Position numbers and translations under genes: made by a program
Origin: Rhineura floridana
Lineage: Eukaryota > Chordata > Lepidosauria > Squamata > Rhineuridae
DNA length: 64,000 nucleotides
Assembly: GCF_030035675.1 (NCBI RefSeq)
Contig: NC_084482.1
Span: 227,380,943-227,444,942, forward strand
Direction: 5' to 3'
The notes under the pieces: model-generated
What the model was told of the DNA's origin: nothing
Database searches by the model: none
Seen by the model: the letters and a program-made list of their open reading frames with translations, nothing else
Shown here: positions 20,340 through 32,924 of the stretch, piece by piece
How positions within the stretch are numbered: position 1 is the stretch's first letter
Layout of the letters: each line of letters starts with the position of its first letter

Positions 20340-20850
20340 ATTTATTTATTTAAAATATTTCTATCCCTCCCTTCTACCCTATGATAATAGCACTCAGGGC
20401 AGCTTAAAAAATAAAATCAAACATGTACATAATAGAATTGTAAACAGTAAAATCACAAAAACATTAAAATAAATTAAAATACATAATATATAATTAAAAT
20501 ACATAAAATACAATACACACACACACATGGGTTGGTACTGAAGGGACTACAAAGGTAAAATTTAATTTGGAAGCATAAAATCAGTGTCAGGCTCTAACTT
20601 CAGTCCCTCCCAAAGGCTCTCTGGAACAAGATCATTTTCAGAAGTCTCTGGAAAACCAACAGGGAGAGAGCAGAGCAAATATCTTGGAGTAGATTATTCC
20701 AAAGCTTGGGGGCCACAGCTGAAAAAGCTCTCTCCTGCATGCCTGTCAGTCTAACATTTTTCACTCCAGGCACCCAGAGACCACAGACATTGGTCAGAAA
20801 ATGGAAGTCTTGTCTGAATAAAAAAGAACACAAACTCTGGCAAAAGAAAT
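20340..20850 (-). mobile_element. L2 LINE 3' fragment
   Basis: The minus strand reads QERAFSAVAPKLWNNLLQDI, the conserved L2 C-terminus, followed by the AT-rich 3' region and a TTATTTATTTAAAA end at 20340. It is 5'-truncated and broken. Confidence 0.7.
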
Positions 20851-20854
20851 GCAA

Positions 20855-21057
20855 GATTGCTGCTGTATCCAGGAGCGCATTTGCCCAATTAAAACTGGTG
20901 TGCCAGCTGTGCCCGTTCTTGGAGCTTCCTGATCTGACTAGGGTGATGCATGCCTTGGTTACATCCCGCTTAGACTACTGTAATGCGCTCTACATGGGGC
21001 TGCCTTTGAAGACTGTTCGGAAACTTAAATTGGTACAAAGAGCTGCAGCCAGAGTGC
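20855..21057 (+). mobile_element. L2 LINE fragment
   Basis: In the plus strand AVSRSAFAQLKLV, VMHALVTSRLDYCNALYMGL and TVRKLKLVQRAAARVL are the region between the reverse transcriptase and the C-terminus of L2 proteins. It abuts an opposite-strand L2 end on the left and a CR1 element on the right. Confidence 0.75.
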
Positions 21058-24000
21058 TAAGCTGGGAGACAAACTCTGCGAAGCACAAAGCCTCCAACAA
21101 ATTCCTGATGGGCCTTGCTGATAATTTCCTCTTTCAAAAAGTAGAAGAAGGAACAAGGGGATCGGCAATCCTGGACCTGATCTTAACTAACACGGATGAA
21201 TTGGTCACGGGAATTAAAGCCGTCGGTACCTTGGGGGAAAGTGACCACGTAATGCTGGAATTTGGGATTCTGGGGAAAGCCAAAGAAGAATATAGTCAAA
21301 CATGGACCTTGGGTTTCAGGAAAGCCAATTTTAGCAAGCTCAAGGAAATGATGGGTATGATCCCATGGCTAGATAGACTAAAGAAAAAAGGAGCCCAAGA
21401 AGCGTGGGAGTTCATGAAGAAGGTATTACAAAAAGCGCATTTGCAAACAATTCCAAAGAGGAAGAAAAATGGAAGACATCGGAAAAAGCCAATGTGGCTA
21501 CACGGAAGACTGGTGGAGGAGGTAAAAGTAAAAAAGAGCATGTATAAAGAATGGAAGGAAGAGTACCAAGGAAGAATACCGACGAGCGGCTCGGGCTTGC
21601 AGGAATAGCGTAAGGAAAGCTAACACCCAGAATGAGCTGAGGCTGGGGAGGGAAGCGAGGAACAACAAAAAGGGGTTTTTCAGGTATGTTCGAAGCAAGA
21701 GAAAGACCAAGGAAACGGTGGGACTGCTGCTCGATGAGGATGGCAAAATGTGTTGACGTGTGTGCGTTGTTTCGTGAAACAGCATACATTACGTTGGAGT
21801 TAAGTTGAGCAAGAAACTTCTTCAGAGCATTAGAGCATGTTAAGAGTCTTTATTAAGACATTATGGCTTAAGGCTTTAGGATCCCCCCTCAGGAGAGAAG
21901 TTCTCAGTTCAAAGACATTACACAGAAGACCAGCCTCACAGTTCAGAGGCAATATTCAGAAGACACAACTTACAGACTCTGTTAGAACTTTCCCAGTCTA
22001 TCAGATGGTTACCATAGCAACGGCCTTGGCAGTCCGTTCCCAGACTGGGCTAAGACATAACTCCCCCTAGTTACAGTTTTGCAGACTTGATGGAAAACAG
22101 ACTCAGTGACAGTGCGGTTCAATGGTCAACAATCCCCCCATTTTCCCATCATGTCTGTAGTACATTACAACAATAACATTTCTCCAATACATCTTGCAAT
22201 ACATTTTAGTACAGTTCAGAACATCTCTGTACATTTAGCTAGAACTTTATTCAATCAAACTTTGGCTCATTCCAAGCCTTGTCACCAGTTTGCCAAATTT
22301 CTCCTCACACAAAGGCTTGGTCATTATGTCAGCCACCATGTTGTTAGTGTCACAAAATGTCAGGTTAACGAACCCCTGCTGCACACAATCCCTTACGTGA
22401 AAGTATCTGACACTAATATGTTTTGTTCTCTTGGTAAGAGCTTCTGATGTGGCTATCTTGATGCAGGTCTGATTGTCTTCATATACAGTAATCGGAAATT
22501 GCATATCAATGCCTATCTCCTGCATGAGCATTGCGAACCATTGTAGCTCATTACAGGCCTGTGATAGGGCCACATACTCTGCTTCTGCACTTGATGTTGC
22601 AACCACATTTTGTTTCTTGCTGCTCCAGTCAATGCATGACCCGTGCCACATCACAACTATGCCAGAGGTTGACTTACGACTGCTCAGTTCCCCTGCATGA
22701 TCTGCATCCACAAAACATTCAAGACCTCCTGTCTTTGTTCCTGACAAAACCAGACTCTTTGTCTTCGTGCCTTTCAGATAACGCACTATCATTTTAATCC
22801 CTTGCCAGTCAGCCTCTGAAGGATGCTCTACCTTCCGGCTTAAAATGCTGACTGCATTACATATGTCTGGGCGAGACACCTTCACCAAATATTGCAATTT
22901 CCCTATTATGCGCCTGTACTTCTCAGGTTCTGTACAAGGCATCTCCTGCACATTCTGTTGGAAAGCCACAACCATTGGAGTCTTCACAACATTGCATTCT
23001 GTCATGTTGCATTCTTCTATGATCTGATTTATTTTACTTTCCTGACTCAATGTTATGCTTCCGTCTTCTGCACGCACAATATCCGTGCCTAAATAGTGTG
23101 TGACAGGCCCCAAATTCTTTGTGTCCACCTGCCTGCCTAGTTGCTCATTAAATTCTTGTTCCTCTTGCTGCTCATGATAAAAATACATGATGTCATCAAC
23201 ATAGACTGCACAGAACGTGGTTTTCATCCCCTGTCTCTTTATATACACACATGGATCTGCCTTGCATCTTTGGAATCCCATTCCATGCAACACTCTGTCC
23301 AATTTCTCATTCCAGCAGCGTGCACTTTGCCGCAGTCCATATATTGATTTATGCAGTTTACACACAAACCCTTCCTTTGACACAGAACCCGGAGGCAGTT
23401 CCATATATATCTCCTCTCTTAAATCACCATGTAGGAATGCCGTCCCTATATCGTAGTGATTTACACTCATGTTCTGCATCGCTGCCAGCTTCAGCAGCAC
23501 ACGAATGGACTCATGTTTCACAACCGGGGCGAAAACAGCATCATAATCTGTCCCATGCTGCTGGGTGAATACCTTGGCAACCAAACGTGCCCTGTACCTC
23601 TGTACCTCCCCGGAACTGGCTTTCTTTTTCTTAAACACCCATCTGCAACCTATGGCCTTTTTCCCCATAGGTAACTTTACTAATGTCCACGTGCCATTCT
23701 TTTGCATGGCTTGTAATTCTTCCTGCATGGCCTGCTGCCATTTGTGCTGCTCTGCCTCAGGCATCAGCCTGATTGCTTGAAATGATGATGGCTCTTCTAG
23801 TTCTCTGTGAACCTCCTCCATCTGGGCAGTGAATACCGACGGCATGCCTTTTACGGCTGTCTGTTTACAGCCCTGACCGTCATTCCCTTTCCGCCCCATT
23901 AAACTCAAGGCATCAGCACACTTCACACCCGTGGACATTTCAAACTGTGAATCATTAAGGCTTCCCTGCAAACACACTTGATCTCCCCTCATTACATAAC

Positions 24001-27000
24001 ATTGGTCTTTGTGGAACAATACAGAAAAATCACAACTCACCAGTTTTCTGACTGACAGTATGTTATGAGCCAATTCCGGAACAAACAAGCATTCTGACAT
24101 TATCCCAAGTTTATTAAATCTCACCAGTCCTCGAGCTTCCATGTTCTTACACGATCCATCAGCAAGTAAAACAAAGTCTTTCACTTCTTCTGAAACGTAA
24201 AACAAATGTCTGTCTTTAATTAATATATGGCTTGCTCCGCTGTCAAGAATAAAGTTAATTTGTTCCAAGTCTTTAGACTTCTGTTTACAAACAAAGTTCA
24301 CACTGCCCTGCTTCAAGCCTCCGTCCCTGGAGTTTCGCTTGATTGCACAGTCTTTATGGAGATGCCCACAAGCCCCACAGCCATAACAAGACTTCAGCCG
24401 CTGCTGCTCCCGCTTGTTTTCCTGTCTGCTTTCGGCTGCCTCCTCCGGTTTGGCATTTTTCTCCTCCTTGCTTCTGACAGCTTCCATCAGCTCGGCTCTC
24501 TGCGCCTCCTGCCTCCGCTGCCATTCCTGGGACAAATCCTGCAACGCGTCCCACATCTGTTTAGCCGACGGCTCATCTCTCACACACATCAGTTGAGAAT
24601 CCGATAGAGCCAAGATTATAAACGCCTGCGCCCTCTGGTCTGGACGCTTCCAGGCCGCGGTTGGTACCGCCGGAGTGGGTCCATCTATTGTGTCCCATAA
24701 ATCCTCTGTTATCAGCAAAGCCCGCATCCTCGGCTTCCAGCTGCCATAATTCTTTTCATTAAGTCGTTCCATCGGCAAGCCTCCCCCAGACATGTTTATG
24801 GTAGCCATCCTGCTCACCTCTGTCTGGTACAATCAATCAAGCTGCCCTCTGGAACTCCGTCTGCCGTTCAGACCAGCAACTTACTCCCGTGTAATGTGCT
24901 GTGGATCTGGGCCCATAACCCCTGTTGGCGTGTGTGCGTTGTTTCGTGAAACAGCATACATTACGTTGGAGTTAAGTTGAGCAAGAAACTTCTTCAGAGC
25001 ATTAGAGCATGTTAAGAGTCTTTATTAAGACATTATGGCTTAAGGCTTTAGGATCCCCCCCTCAGGAGAGAAGTTCTCAGTTCAAAGACATTACACAGAA
25101 GACCAGCCTCACAGTTCAGAGGCAATATTCAGAAGACACAACTTACAGACTCTGTTAGAACTTTCCCAGTCTATCAGATGGTTACCATAGCAGCGGCCTT
25201 GGCAGTCCGTTCCCAGACTGGGCTAAGACATAACTCCCCCTAGTTACAGTTTTGCAGACTTGATGGAAAACAGACTCAGTGACAGTGCGGTTCAATGGTC
25301 AACCAAATGTTGACAGATACCGAGGAAAAAGTAGAACTGCTCAACACCTATTTTACCTCCGTTTTCTCCCAAAAAGGGAACAGTGTGCAACCTTGCATCA
25401 GTAGCAATCTCAGTAAGTGGTCGGGATTGCAGTACAACATTGATATGGAGCTAGTCAGGAAATACCAAGTTAACCTAAATGAGTTCAAATCTCCAGGGCC
25501 TGATGAACTGCATCCCAGAGTATTGAAGGAACTTGCGGATGTACTCTCGGAACCTCTTGCCATCATCTTTGAGAAATCCTGGAGAACGGGAGAGGTGCCG
25601 GAGGATAGGAGACGGGCAAACGTCATCCCACTCTTTAAAAAGGGTAAAAAAGAAGATCCGGGGAATTACAGGCCGGTCAGTCTGACTTCAATACCGGGAA
25701 AGATATTAGAACGGATAATAAAAGAGTCCATTGGCAACTATCTAGATGACAATGCTGTGATTAGTAGGAGCCAGCATGGGTTTGTCAAGAAAAAATCCTG
25801 TCAAACTAATCTCATCTTTTTTTGATTGGGTCACTAGCTTAGTAGATGGTGGAAATGCTGTAGATGTCATCTATCTAGATTTAAGCAAGGCGTTTGACAA
25901 AGTCCCCCACGACCTTTTGATTAGCAAACTAGTCAAATGCGGACTACATGGAAATACTGTGAGGTGGATTCACAACTGGTTGGAAAACCGTACTCAAAGA
26001 GTGGTCGTTGGTGGCTGTGCTTCGGACTGGAAGGAGGTTTCGAGTGGAGTGCCACAAGGTTCTGTCCTGGGGCCGATACTCTTCAACATTTTTATCAATG
26101 ACTTAGATGATGGGGTGGAGGGAAGCCTTATGAAGTTTGCGGATGATACGAAACTGGGAGGGATAGCTAACACAATGGAAGACAGGAATAAAATCCAAAG
26201 GGACCTGGATAGACTAAGAAATTGGGCTGAAAGTAATAAAATGAAATTCAATAAAGAGAAATGCAAGATTCTGCATTTAGGCCACAAAAACAAAATGCAT
26301 GGGTACAGGATGGGAAATACCCGTCTTAGCAGTAGTGCGTGTGAGAAGGACCTTGGAATTGTAGTGGATCGCAGGTTGGACATGACCCAGCAGTGTGATG
26401 CTGCGGCAAAAAAGGTAAACGCGGTTTTGGGCTGCATAAACAGAGCTATAGTTTCCAGGTCGAGGGAAGTAATAGTCCCACTATATTCTGCATTAGTCAG
26501 GCCTCATCTGGAACACTGTGTTCAGTTCTGGGCGCCTCATTTTAAGAAAGATATAGACAAGTTAGAGCGGGTTCAGAAGAGGGCGACGAGGATGATAGCC
26601 GGTATGGAGAACAAGTCTTATGAGGAAAGGTTGAAGGAACTTGGCATGTTCAGTCTGGTGAAGAGAAGGCTGAGGGGCGACATGATTGCACTCTTTAAGT
26701 ACCTGAAGGGCTGTCACATAGAGGAGGGTACAGATTTGTTCTCTGCTGCCCCAGAGGGTGGGACTAGGTCTAATGGTTTTAAGTTGCAGGAGCGTAGATT
26801 CAGACTGGACATTAGAAGGAACTTCTTGACAGTAAGGGCAGTTCGGCAATGGAACCGACTGCCTAGGGAGGTGGTGGGATCCCCTTTGATGGATGTCTTC
26901 AAGCAGAGGCTGGACAGCTATCTGCGGCAGATGCTCTAGCTGTGGATTTCGTGCTGTGAGCAGGGGGTTGGACTCGATGGCCTACAAGGCCCCTTCCAAC

Positions 27001-27027
27001 TCTATGATTCTATGATTCTAACTGGGG
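21058..27027 (+). mobile_element. CR1 LINE split by a copia element
   Basis: Left part 21058-21750 carries the region between endonuclease and reverse transcriptase (NKFLMGLADNFLFQ, AILDLILTNTDELV, SDHVMLEFGILG). The right part, 25305-27027, carries the reverse transcriptase and C-terminus: SPGPDELHPRVLKELA, NYRPVSLTSIPGKIL, YLDLSKAFDKVPH, GVPQGSVLGPILFN, FADDTKLGG near 26138-26165 and RPHLEHCVQFWAPH. Reading frame is lost near 21570 and again in a seven-T run at 25817-25823, where six T would keep the frame. The 3' end GGGTTGGACTCGATGGCCTA with ATTCTATG repeats is the complete CR1 terminus. The 5' end is truncated. Apart from these breaks the protein is well kept. Confidence 0.9.
21751..25304 (-). 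mobile_element. Ty1/copia LTR retrotransposon fossil, young
   Basis: Minus-strand element with LTRs at 25304-24923 (5') and 22131-21751 (3'), about 382 bp each, starting TGTTGACC-type and ending CAACA, and a 5-bp target duplication AAATG (21746-21750, 25305-25309). The LTRs differ at about four places, so the insertion is recent. Next to the 5' LTR, GGGTTATGGGCCCAG (minus strand, 24921-24907) is complementary to the anticodon arm of initiator tRNA-Met, the half-tRNA primer used by copia. A purine tract lies at 22145-22132. The internal frame (about 24832-22247) shows gag with a CYGCGACGHLHKDC knuckle, protease (FILDSGASH), reverse transcriptase (YVDDIMYF) and RNase H parts. It looks broken, about one break. 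It interrupts the CR1 LINE. Confidence 0.9.
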
Positions 27028-27605
27028 CTGGTTACAGGGACCATACAACTCCCCTGTTACAACAGCTCCACTGGCTGCCAATTTGTTTCCAGTCACAATT
27101 CAAAGTGCTGGTTTTGACCTACAAAGCCCTATACGGCTCAGGTCCAGACTATTTGACAGATCGTTTCTCCCTACATGAACCTGTCCGGGATTTGAGATCT
27201 TCAGGTGAGGCCCTTCTTGTGTTCCCCACACCTTCGCAAACACATATGACACGGACACGAGATAGGGCCTGTTCGTTGGCCGCCCCTAGTCTGTGGAACT
27301 CCCTTCCGAGTGAGGTGCAATCAGCTCCCTCCTTGCCGTCTTTCTGGCGACAAGTAAAGACTGTTTTATTTCAACAGGCATTTGGGATAGAGAACGACCA
27401 GGATTAAGTGTCATAGGTTTGGTGATTACATTATATGATTTTATTATTTTAAATTGTCCGCTGTTTTTAACCTATATTTTATGGTTTTAATTTTTCTCAT
27501 ATTTTAATTCTTTTTTAATAATATACTCTCTGTTTTAATGGTGTTGTTTTTAGTTGTAAGCCACTCTGAGTCCTATTGGAGAAAGGGTGGTTTAGAAATA
27601 AAGTT
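27028..27605 (+). mobile_element. L2 LINE 3' fragment
   Basis: The plus strand reads [38 protein letters not shown] and AAPSLWNSLPSEVQ, the L2 C-terminal region, open to a stop at about 27405. The 3' region follows with AAGCCACTCTGAGTCCTATT and GGTTTAGAAATAAAG. It is 5'-truncated, starting directly after the CR1 tail. Confidence 0.8.
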
Positions 27606-27617
27606 TTTTTATTATTA

Positions 27618-27675
<58 letters not shown>
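27606..27675. repeat. (TTA)n microsatellite
   Basis: About 22 ATT/TTA units forming the tail of the L2 fragment and the left border of a CR1-group LINE. Confidence 0.95.
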
Positions 27676-29681
27676 GAAAAAGACAATAAGGGATGCTAAA
27701 AAAGAATTTCAGGAGCACATTGCTAAGAACATAAAAACCAACAACAAAAAATTCTATAAATACCTTCAAATCAGGAGACCATCTAGGGAGGTGATTGGAC
27801 CCTTGGATGATAAGGAAATCAAAGGTGTACTAAAGAACGATAAGGAGATTGCAGAGAAGCTAAATGAATTCTTTGCATCTGTCTTCACAGTGGAATATAT
27901 AGGGCAGATCCCTGAACCTGAACTAACATTTGCAGGAAGGGATTCTGAGGAACTGAGGCAAATAGTGGTAATGAGAGATGAAGTTTAGGCTTAATGGACA
28001 ATATAAAAACTGACAAATCACCGGGCCCAGATGACATCTACCCGAGAGTTCTCAAAAAACTCAAATGTGAAATTGCTGATCTGCTAGCTAAAATATGTAA
28101 CTTGTCCCTCAGGTCCTCCTCCGTGCCTGAGGACTGGAAAGTGGCAAATGTTATGCCAATCTTCAAAAAGGGATCCGGGGGTTTCCCGGAAATTACAGGC
28201 CAGTTAGCTTAACTTCTGTCCCTGGAAAACTGGTAGAAAGTATTATTAAAGCTAGATTAACCAAGCACATAGAAGAACAAGCCTTGCTGAAGCAGAGCCA
28301 GAATGGCTTCTGCAAGGGAAAGTCCTGTCTCAGTAACCTATTAGAATTCTTTGAGAGTGTCAACAAGCATATAGATAGAGGTGATCCAGTGGACATAGTG
28401 TACTTAGACTTTCAAAAAGCGTTTGACAAGGTACCTCACCAAAGACTTCTGAGGAAGCTTAGCAGTCATGGAATAAGAGGAGAGGTCCTCTTGTGGATAA
28501 GGGATTGGTTAAGAAGCAGAAAATAGAGTAGGAATAAACGGACAGTTCTTCCAATGGAGGGCTGTAGAAAGTAGAGTCCCTCAAGGATCCGTCTTGGGAC
28601 CTGTACTTTTCAACTTGTTCATTAATAACCTAGAATTAAGAGTGAGCAGTGAAGTGGCCAAGTTTGCTGATGATACTAAATTGTTCAGGGTTGTTAAAAC
28701 AAAAAGGGATTGCGAAGAGCTCCAAAAAGACCTCTCCAAACTGCATGAATGGGCGGAAAAATGGCAAATGCAATTCAATATAAACAAGTGTAAAATTATG
28801 CATATTGGAGCAAAAAATCTTAATTTCACATATACGCTCATGGGGTCTGAACTGGCGTTGACCGACCAGGAGAGGGACCTCAGGGTTGTAGTGGACAGCA
28901 CGATGAAAATGTCGACCCAGTGTGCGGCAGCTGTGAAAAAGGCAAATTCCATGCTAGGGATAATTAGGAAAGGTATTGAAAATAAAACAGCTGAGATCAT
29001 AATGCCGTTGTATAAATGTATGGTGCGGCCGCATTTGGAATACTGTGTGCAGTTGTGGTTGCCTCATCTCAAAAAGGATATTATAGAGTTGGAAAAGGTT
29101 CAGAAGAGGGCAACCAGAATGATCAAGGGGATGGAGAGACTCCCTTATGAGGAAAGGTTGCAGCATTTGGGGCTTTTTAGTTTAGAGAAAAGGCGGGTCA
29201 GAGGAGACATGATAGAAGTGTATAAAATTATGCATGGCATTGAGAAAGTGGATAGAGCAAAGTTCTTCTCCCTCTCTCATAATACAAGAACTCGTGGACA
29301 TTCAAAGAAGCTGAATGTTGGAAGATTCAGGACAGACAAAAGGAAGTGCTTCTTTACTCAGTGCATAGTCAAACTATGGAATTTGCTCCCACAAGACACA
29401 GTAATGGCCACCAGCTTGGATGGCTTTAAAAGAAGATTAGACCAATTCATGGAGGACAGGGCTATCAATGGCTACTAGCCATGATGGCTGTGCTGTGCCA
29501 CCCTAGTCAGATGCATGATGCTTCTGAAGACCAGTTGCCAGAAGCCTCGGGGAGAGTGTTCTTGCACTCGGGTCCTGCTTGCGGGCTTCCCCCAGGGACC
29601 TGGTTGGCCACTGTGAGAACAGGATGCTGGGCTAGATGGGCCACTGGCCTGATCCAGCAGGCTCTTCTTATGTTCTTATGG
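27676..29681 (+). mobile_element. CR1-group LINE with TTCTTATG tail, copy A2
   Basis: Starts further upstream than copy A1 (AAGACAATAAGGGATGCTAA) and ends in TGTTCTTATGG. The protein order is as in A1, with FADDTKLF near 28660-28690 and MVRPHLEYCVQLW. It is more damaged: single-base losses near 27985 and in the GGATCCGGGGGTTTCCC stretch near 28178, and a short loss near 28525, each shift the frame. The 3' UTR with GCCACTGGCCTGATCCAGCA is intact. Confidence 0.88.
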
Positions 29682-29749
29682 TCTGTTGGCACTTTTGCAT
29701 ACCGAAGGAACTGCAATGGTCACTGCTCAAGCGGAGCAACTGTGCATGC

Positions 29750-30118
29750 TGTTGGTGTGTGCGGTATTTATGTTGTAAGCGCTTTCAGTAGAGTTTAAGT
29801 GATCAAGGAATCCAAGAACACGACATAGTGTTAAGAGTCCATTTACTCAGGACATTAAGGCATGTAAGCTTTTACAAGTTTTTCCCTCATAGCAAGAGCT
29901 CACACAAAAAGCTGTTTCTGCTTCAAGAACAAAACCCCCCACAAAAACACAGAGAAACTGGCTGCTCTCACTTCAGCCCTTATCTGCTGTTGCCTAGGAA
30001 CCAGTTGACCTTGACGGGCCTGCAGGTTCCTACAAAGACATAACAAAAACTCTTCCTTGCTCCAAGCTTTCAGACTTGATGAAAAACAACCAGAGGTAGT
30101 ATTGCGTAAGGGTCAACA
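29750..30118. mobile_element. Solo LTR of a copia-like element
   Basis: A 369-bp stretch from TGTTGGTGTGTG to GGGTCAACA, flanked by a perfect 5-bp duplication CATGC (29745-29749, 30119-30123). Termini match those of the copia LTR at 21751-22131, but the middle is much diverged, so it is a sister family. No internal part is present, as after recombination between two LTRs. Confidence 0.85.
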
Positions 30119-30124
30119 CATGCA

Positions 30125-31750
30125 TCCTCCCTAAAAGGCTTCTTTCAAGTCTAATTTTAGTAGGGGAGGGGCTGGAGGAAACGAGATCATGTGGGCACCA
30201 TGAAAGGCCTCTGTGGGCACATGTGTGCCTCTGGGTTCCACACTGGCAACACGTGGTATAGAGCAAGATAAGATAAAGAACATTACAGATGCAGGTACAA
30301 TTAGTGTATCGGAGATGAGAATATAAATGAAATTCAATAGGGAGCAGTCACAGCAACACATTAAAAAACCACCCCAAGAACAATTTCTGGGACAATAAAA
30401 GTGGATGATTGTTTCGCCAGCTACTTCGTGGACTCCTCTGCAATTTTGCCACCAGTAGGGAAACTCTGAGCATTTAAGATAATGTATTGGCCTGCCTGGC
30501 AAAGGGCCAGTTAGTTGTTCATGCACTGCAGAAGAAAATTGGGGCAGGGGGGAGAAGAAAGAGAAAGAGAGTTGCTATGCCCTTGATAGGACTTTTTTTC
30601 TAGTCTTTTCAACTCGAATAGTAACCCTCTATTGGAAAACCTATATAATAGACCAAAATTTACATTGTAGCTCTGGATCCTGGCATGTTAGTTCAATGCT
30701 GCCTCTCTGTCCATGAGAGGACAGGCATTTGCAGAAAACTCCTTTTCTTAGGTCCAAGGCTACCCCCAATGTGGATTGAATTTCAGTTAAGAGTTCAATC
30801 TTGGAACTTATTCCTCCTCCTAGTTTTCTCACTGGCCAATTATGAATGACCACTTGGAGTTCATCCGAAGGTCTCTCCCTGGATAAGCTCCTTTTTTAAA
30901 AATAGGGATTGAAATTGCTCTTTTTTCCTCTATTTTCTTTGTTTTTGGGGAGATTTGATAACCCTCCATACTCCACAGTTCCCCCCGGACTATCGCTGTA
31001 CCAGGCAGGTGGACAGTCGATGTATCGTATCCAAACCTTCTTCTGCGGATAACATTTTAAGGCTTTGTGTGATGACACTAGGCGAAATGCTCTTATGTTT
31101 CTCTTGTATTGGAGAAGAGGCCTTGTCTGAGTATCTACTATTAACAGCCTTGGATCAGAAGGTGTAAGGTTTAAAATGAAAGAAGCATTATCGGTACTAA
31201 GTGCTTGCTTGTTACTGCGGGCATGAGGGAAAATTTCTGAGTTCATTTTCCGATCTTCAAATACGTTGTTTAGTTGTCTGAGAAGCTATAGTCAGGATTC
31301 CCAAGTCTACGAGACCAACTAATGTTCCAATAGTGGCTTTCAAACCAGATACTTCTTGCTGCAACTTATCCATTTTGTAAAACATTCTTTCTGCAGTCTG
31401 CTTAGATAAAAAGCATTGATCTCGTAAAAGCCCCCACAAAGAGGGAGCTTCTTCCTGTTTCTCCTAAATCGGGCTTACCTATGCTTTTCTTGAGAATGTT
31501 TCATATTTCTTTATATGCAGAATACTGGATTTGCCTAGGTGATGAGGCATTGCCTTCTCTCAGGTCTGGGTCAATAGACCAATTTGTTGGGCCTTCACTA
31601 AAGGAGTGCATGTCTGAGTTTAGTCTATGGGCTGTGTTCTCTCCTGCCCCAGTTGTGACACAGACACTATCTAGGAAGCCCAAGCTCTCCGTAGACGGCA
31701 ATCCTGGGATTTCTTGGTCCATCCACTGCTCTTTTGCTCTTGACTCATTT
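30125..31750 (-). mobile_element. Possible retrovirus-like (envelope-bearing) fossil
   Basis: A run of short minus-strand frames includes a heptad-like stretch (KMDKLQQEVSGLKATIGTLV), Cys-rich parts and a hydrophobic Cys-rich segment near 30340-30430 that could be a membrane anchor. No pol part was recognised, so the family is open. It is broken, with several breaks. It could equally be decayed unrelated sequence. Confidence 0.25.
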
Positions 31751-32920
31751 CCTTTACCTTATTTTTGCTCACAGTAGTCTAAAATTGATTTTTGAACTAA
31801 GTTAGATGGTGAACTATTAAATGTGGCAATGCGATACTGAGCACGTGTAGTAACCGTATTAAAACTGGAGACCAATCTAGTCTTCAGTGAGTAAAACTAT
31901 GGTCAAACAACTCTGTTTTCAATAACTGAAATCAATAAAATGACACAAATACAATAAAATACATTAATACCAAAGCTCTTAAACCCCCTTTTCCAAGCTA
32001 CTTGTCAGAAGGGGTGAGGAAAAGTTCAGACCAAATCCCACCTTTGTAGGAGGGGTATCTGTGTAGCTATTACCTTTAAGGACAGGCTTTTAAGCGACCT
32101 TATCCTTTTATTTTGCCTAATTCAAGAGATCACCTGCAGTTGAGCTGGCCAAGCTGCGCGCTCTATCTGTAAGCAGCTATTCACAGCAGAACCTCCAGCA
32201 GAATGGTCTCCTCTCCGTACTCTTCTTCCTCCTAGTACACTGTTTATGATGTCACCCTTGACGTTCTTTTCTCTGCTCTCTGTTGCCACAAATTCAAAGG
32301 GGAAGAGCGTCACGGCTGCCTTCATGGGGGGGAAGGCAGGAAAGGTACGTAAAGTACAAAAAGTGCAACAATGCCAGGCTTCCTGGTGTAGCCGTTTGGC
32401 AGTCAGTGTAGATTATTCCCCCCTCCTTATTCTCTTTCACATTTCAACACCCTTAAGTGGCAGGGGAGGAGAGCTCGGGTTTATCTCGGATTTCTTGCTC
32501 TTCCTCCTATGTTAATTCAGTACTTCGAAGCCTCTCCATGTTTGCTGCTATTATATGAGTATTTAGGCTAGCTAGACAGACTACCAGGCAGCATGGTGGT
32601 AAATAATAATCAATACCTGTCTATGTGGGCTGGGTTTTCCGGAGATTGACCAGGGCTTCAGCAGTGTCGCCAAGCATGCTGGGAATATCCCCAGAACATT
32701 CCAGAAACGTTCTGGATCCATGAGTCTCCGGGGGCAGACCCTCTTAATCAGCTTTCACCCCTGCGAACGTTACCAGGGGACAAAGTCTAAACCTTGTCAG
32801 GTGGTGATTTGTCCATGACAATGGAGTCACTAAGAACTCCTCCAGCCTGAGATCACCTTCTTCCTGTCCCGAACAGAACACATGACCAATTGTGTGTCAT
32901 GCCACAGCCATTGGTCCAGA
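31751..32920. other. No gene seen
   Basis: AT-rich then GC-neutral sequence without a credible frame, splice pair or known repeat end. A stretch near 32330-32360 with AAAGTACGTAAAGTACAAAA is locally repetitive. Nothing further could be assigned. Confidence 0.5.
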
Positions 32921-32924
32921 TGAT

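Noticed and set aside
20706-21608. A 300-codon plus-strand frame
   Set aside because: A chance join of an L2 fragment (to 21057) with a CR1 fragment; not a gene.
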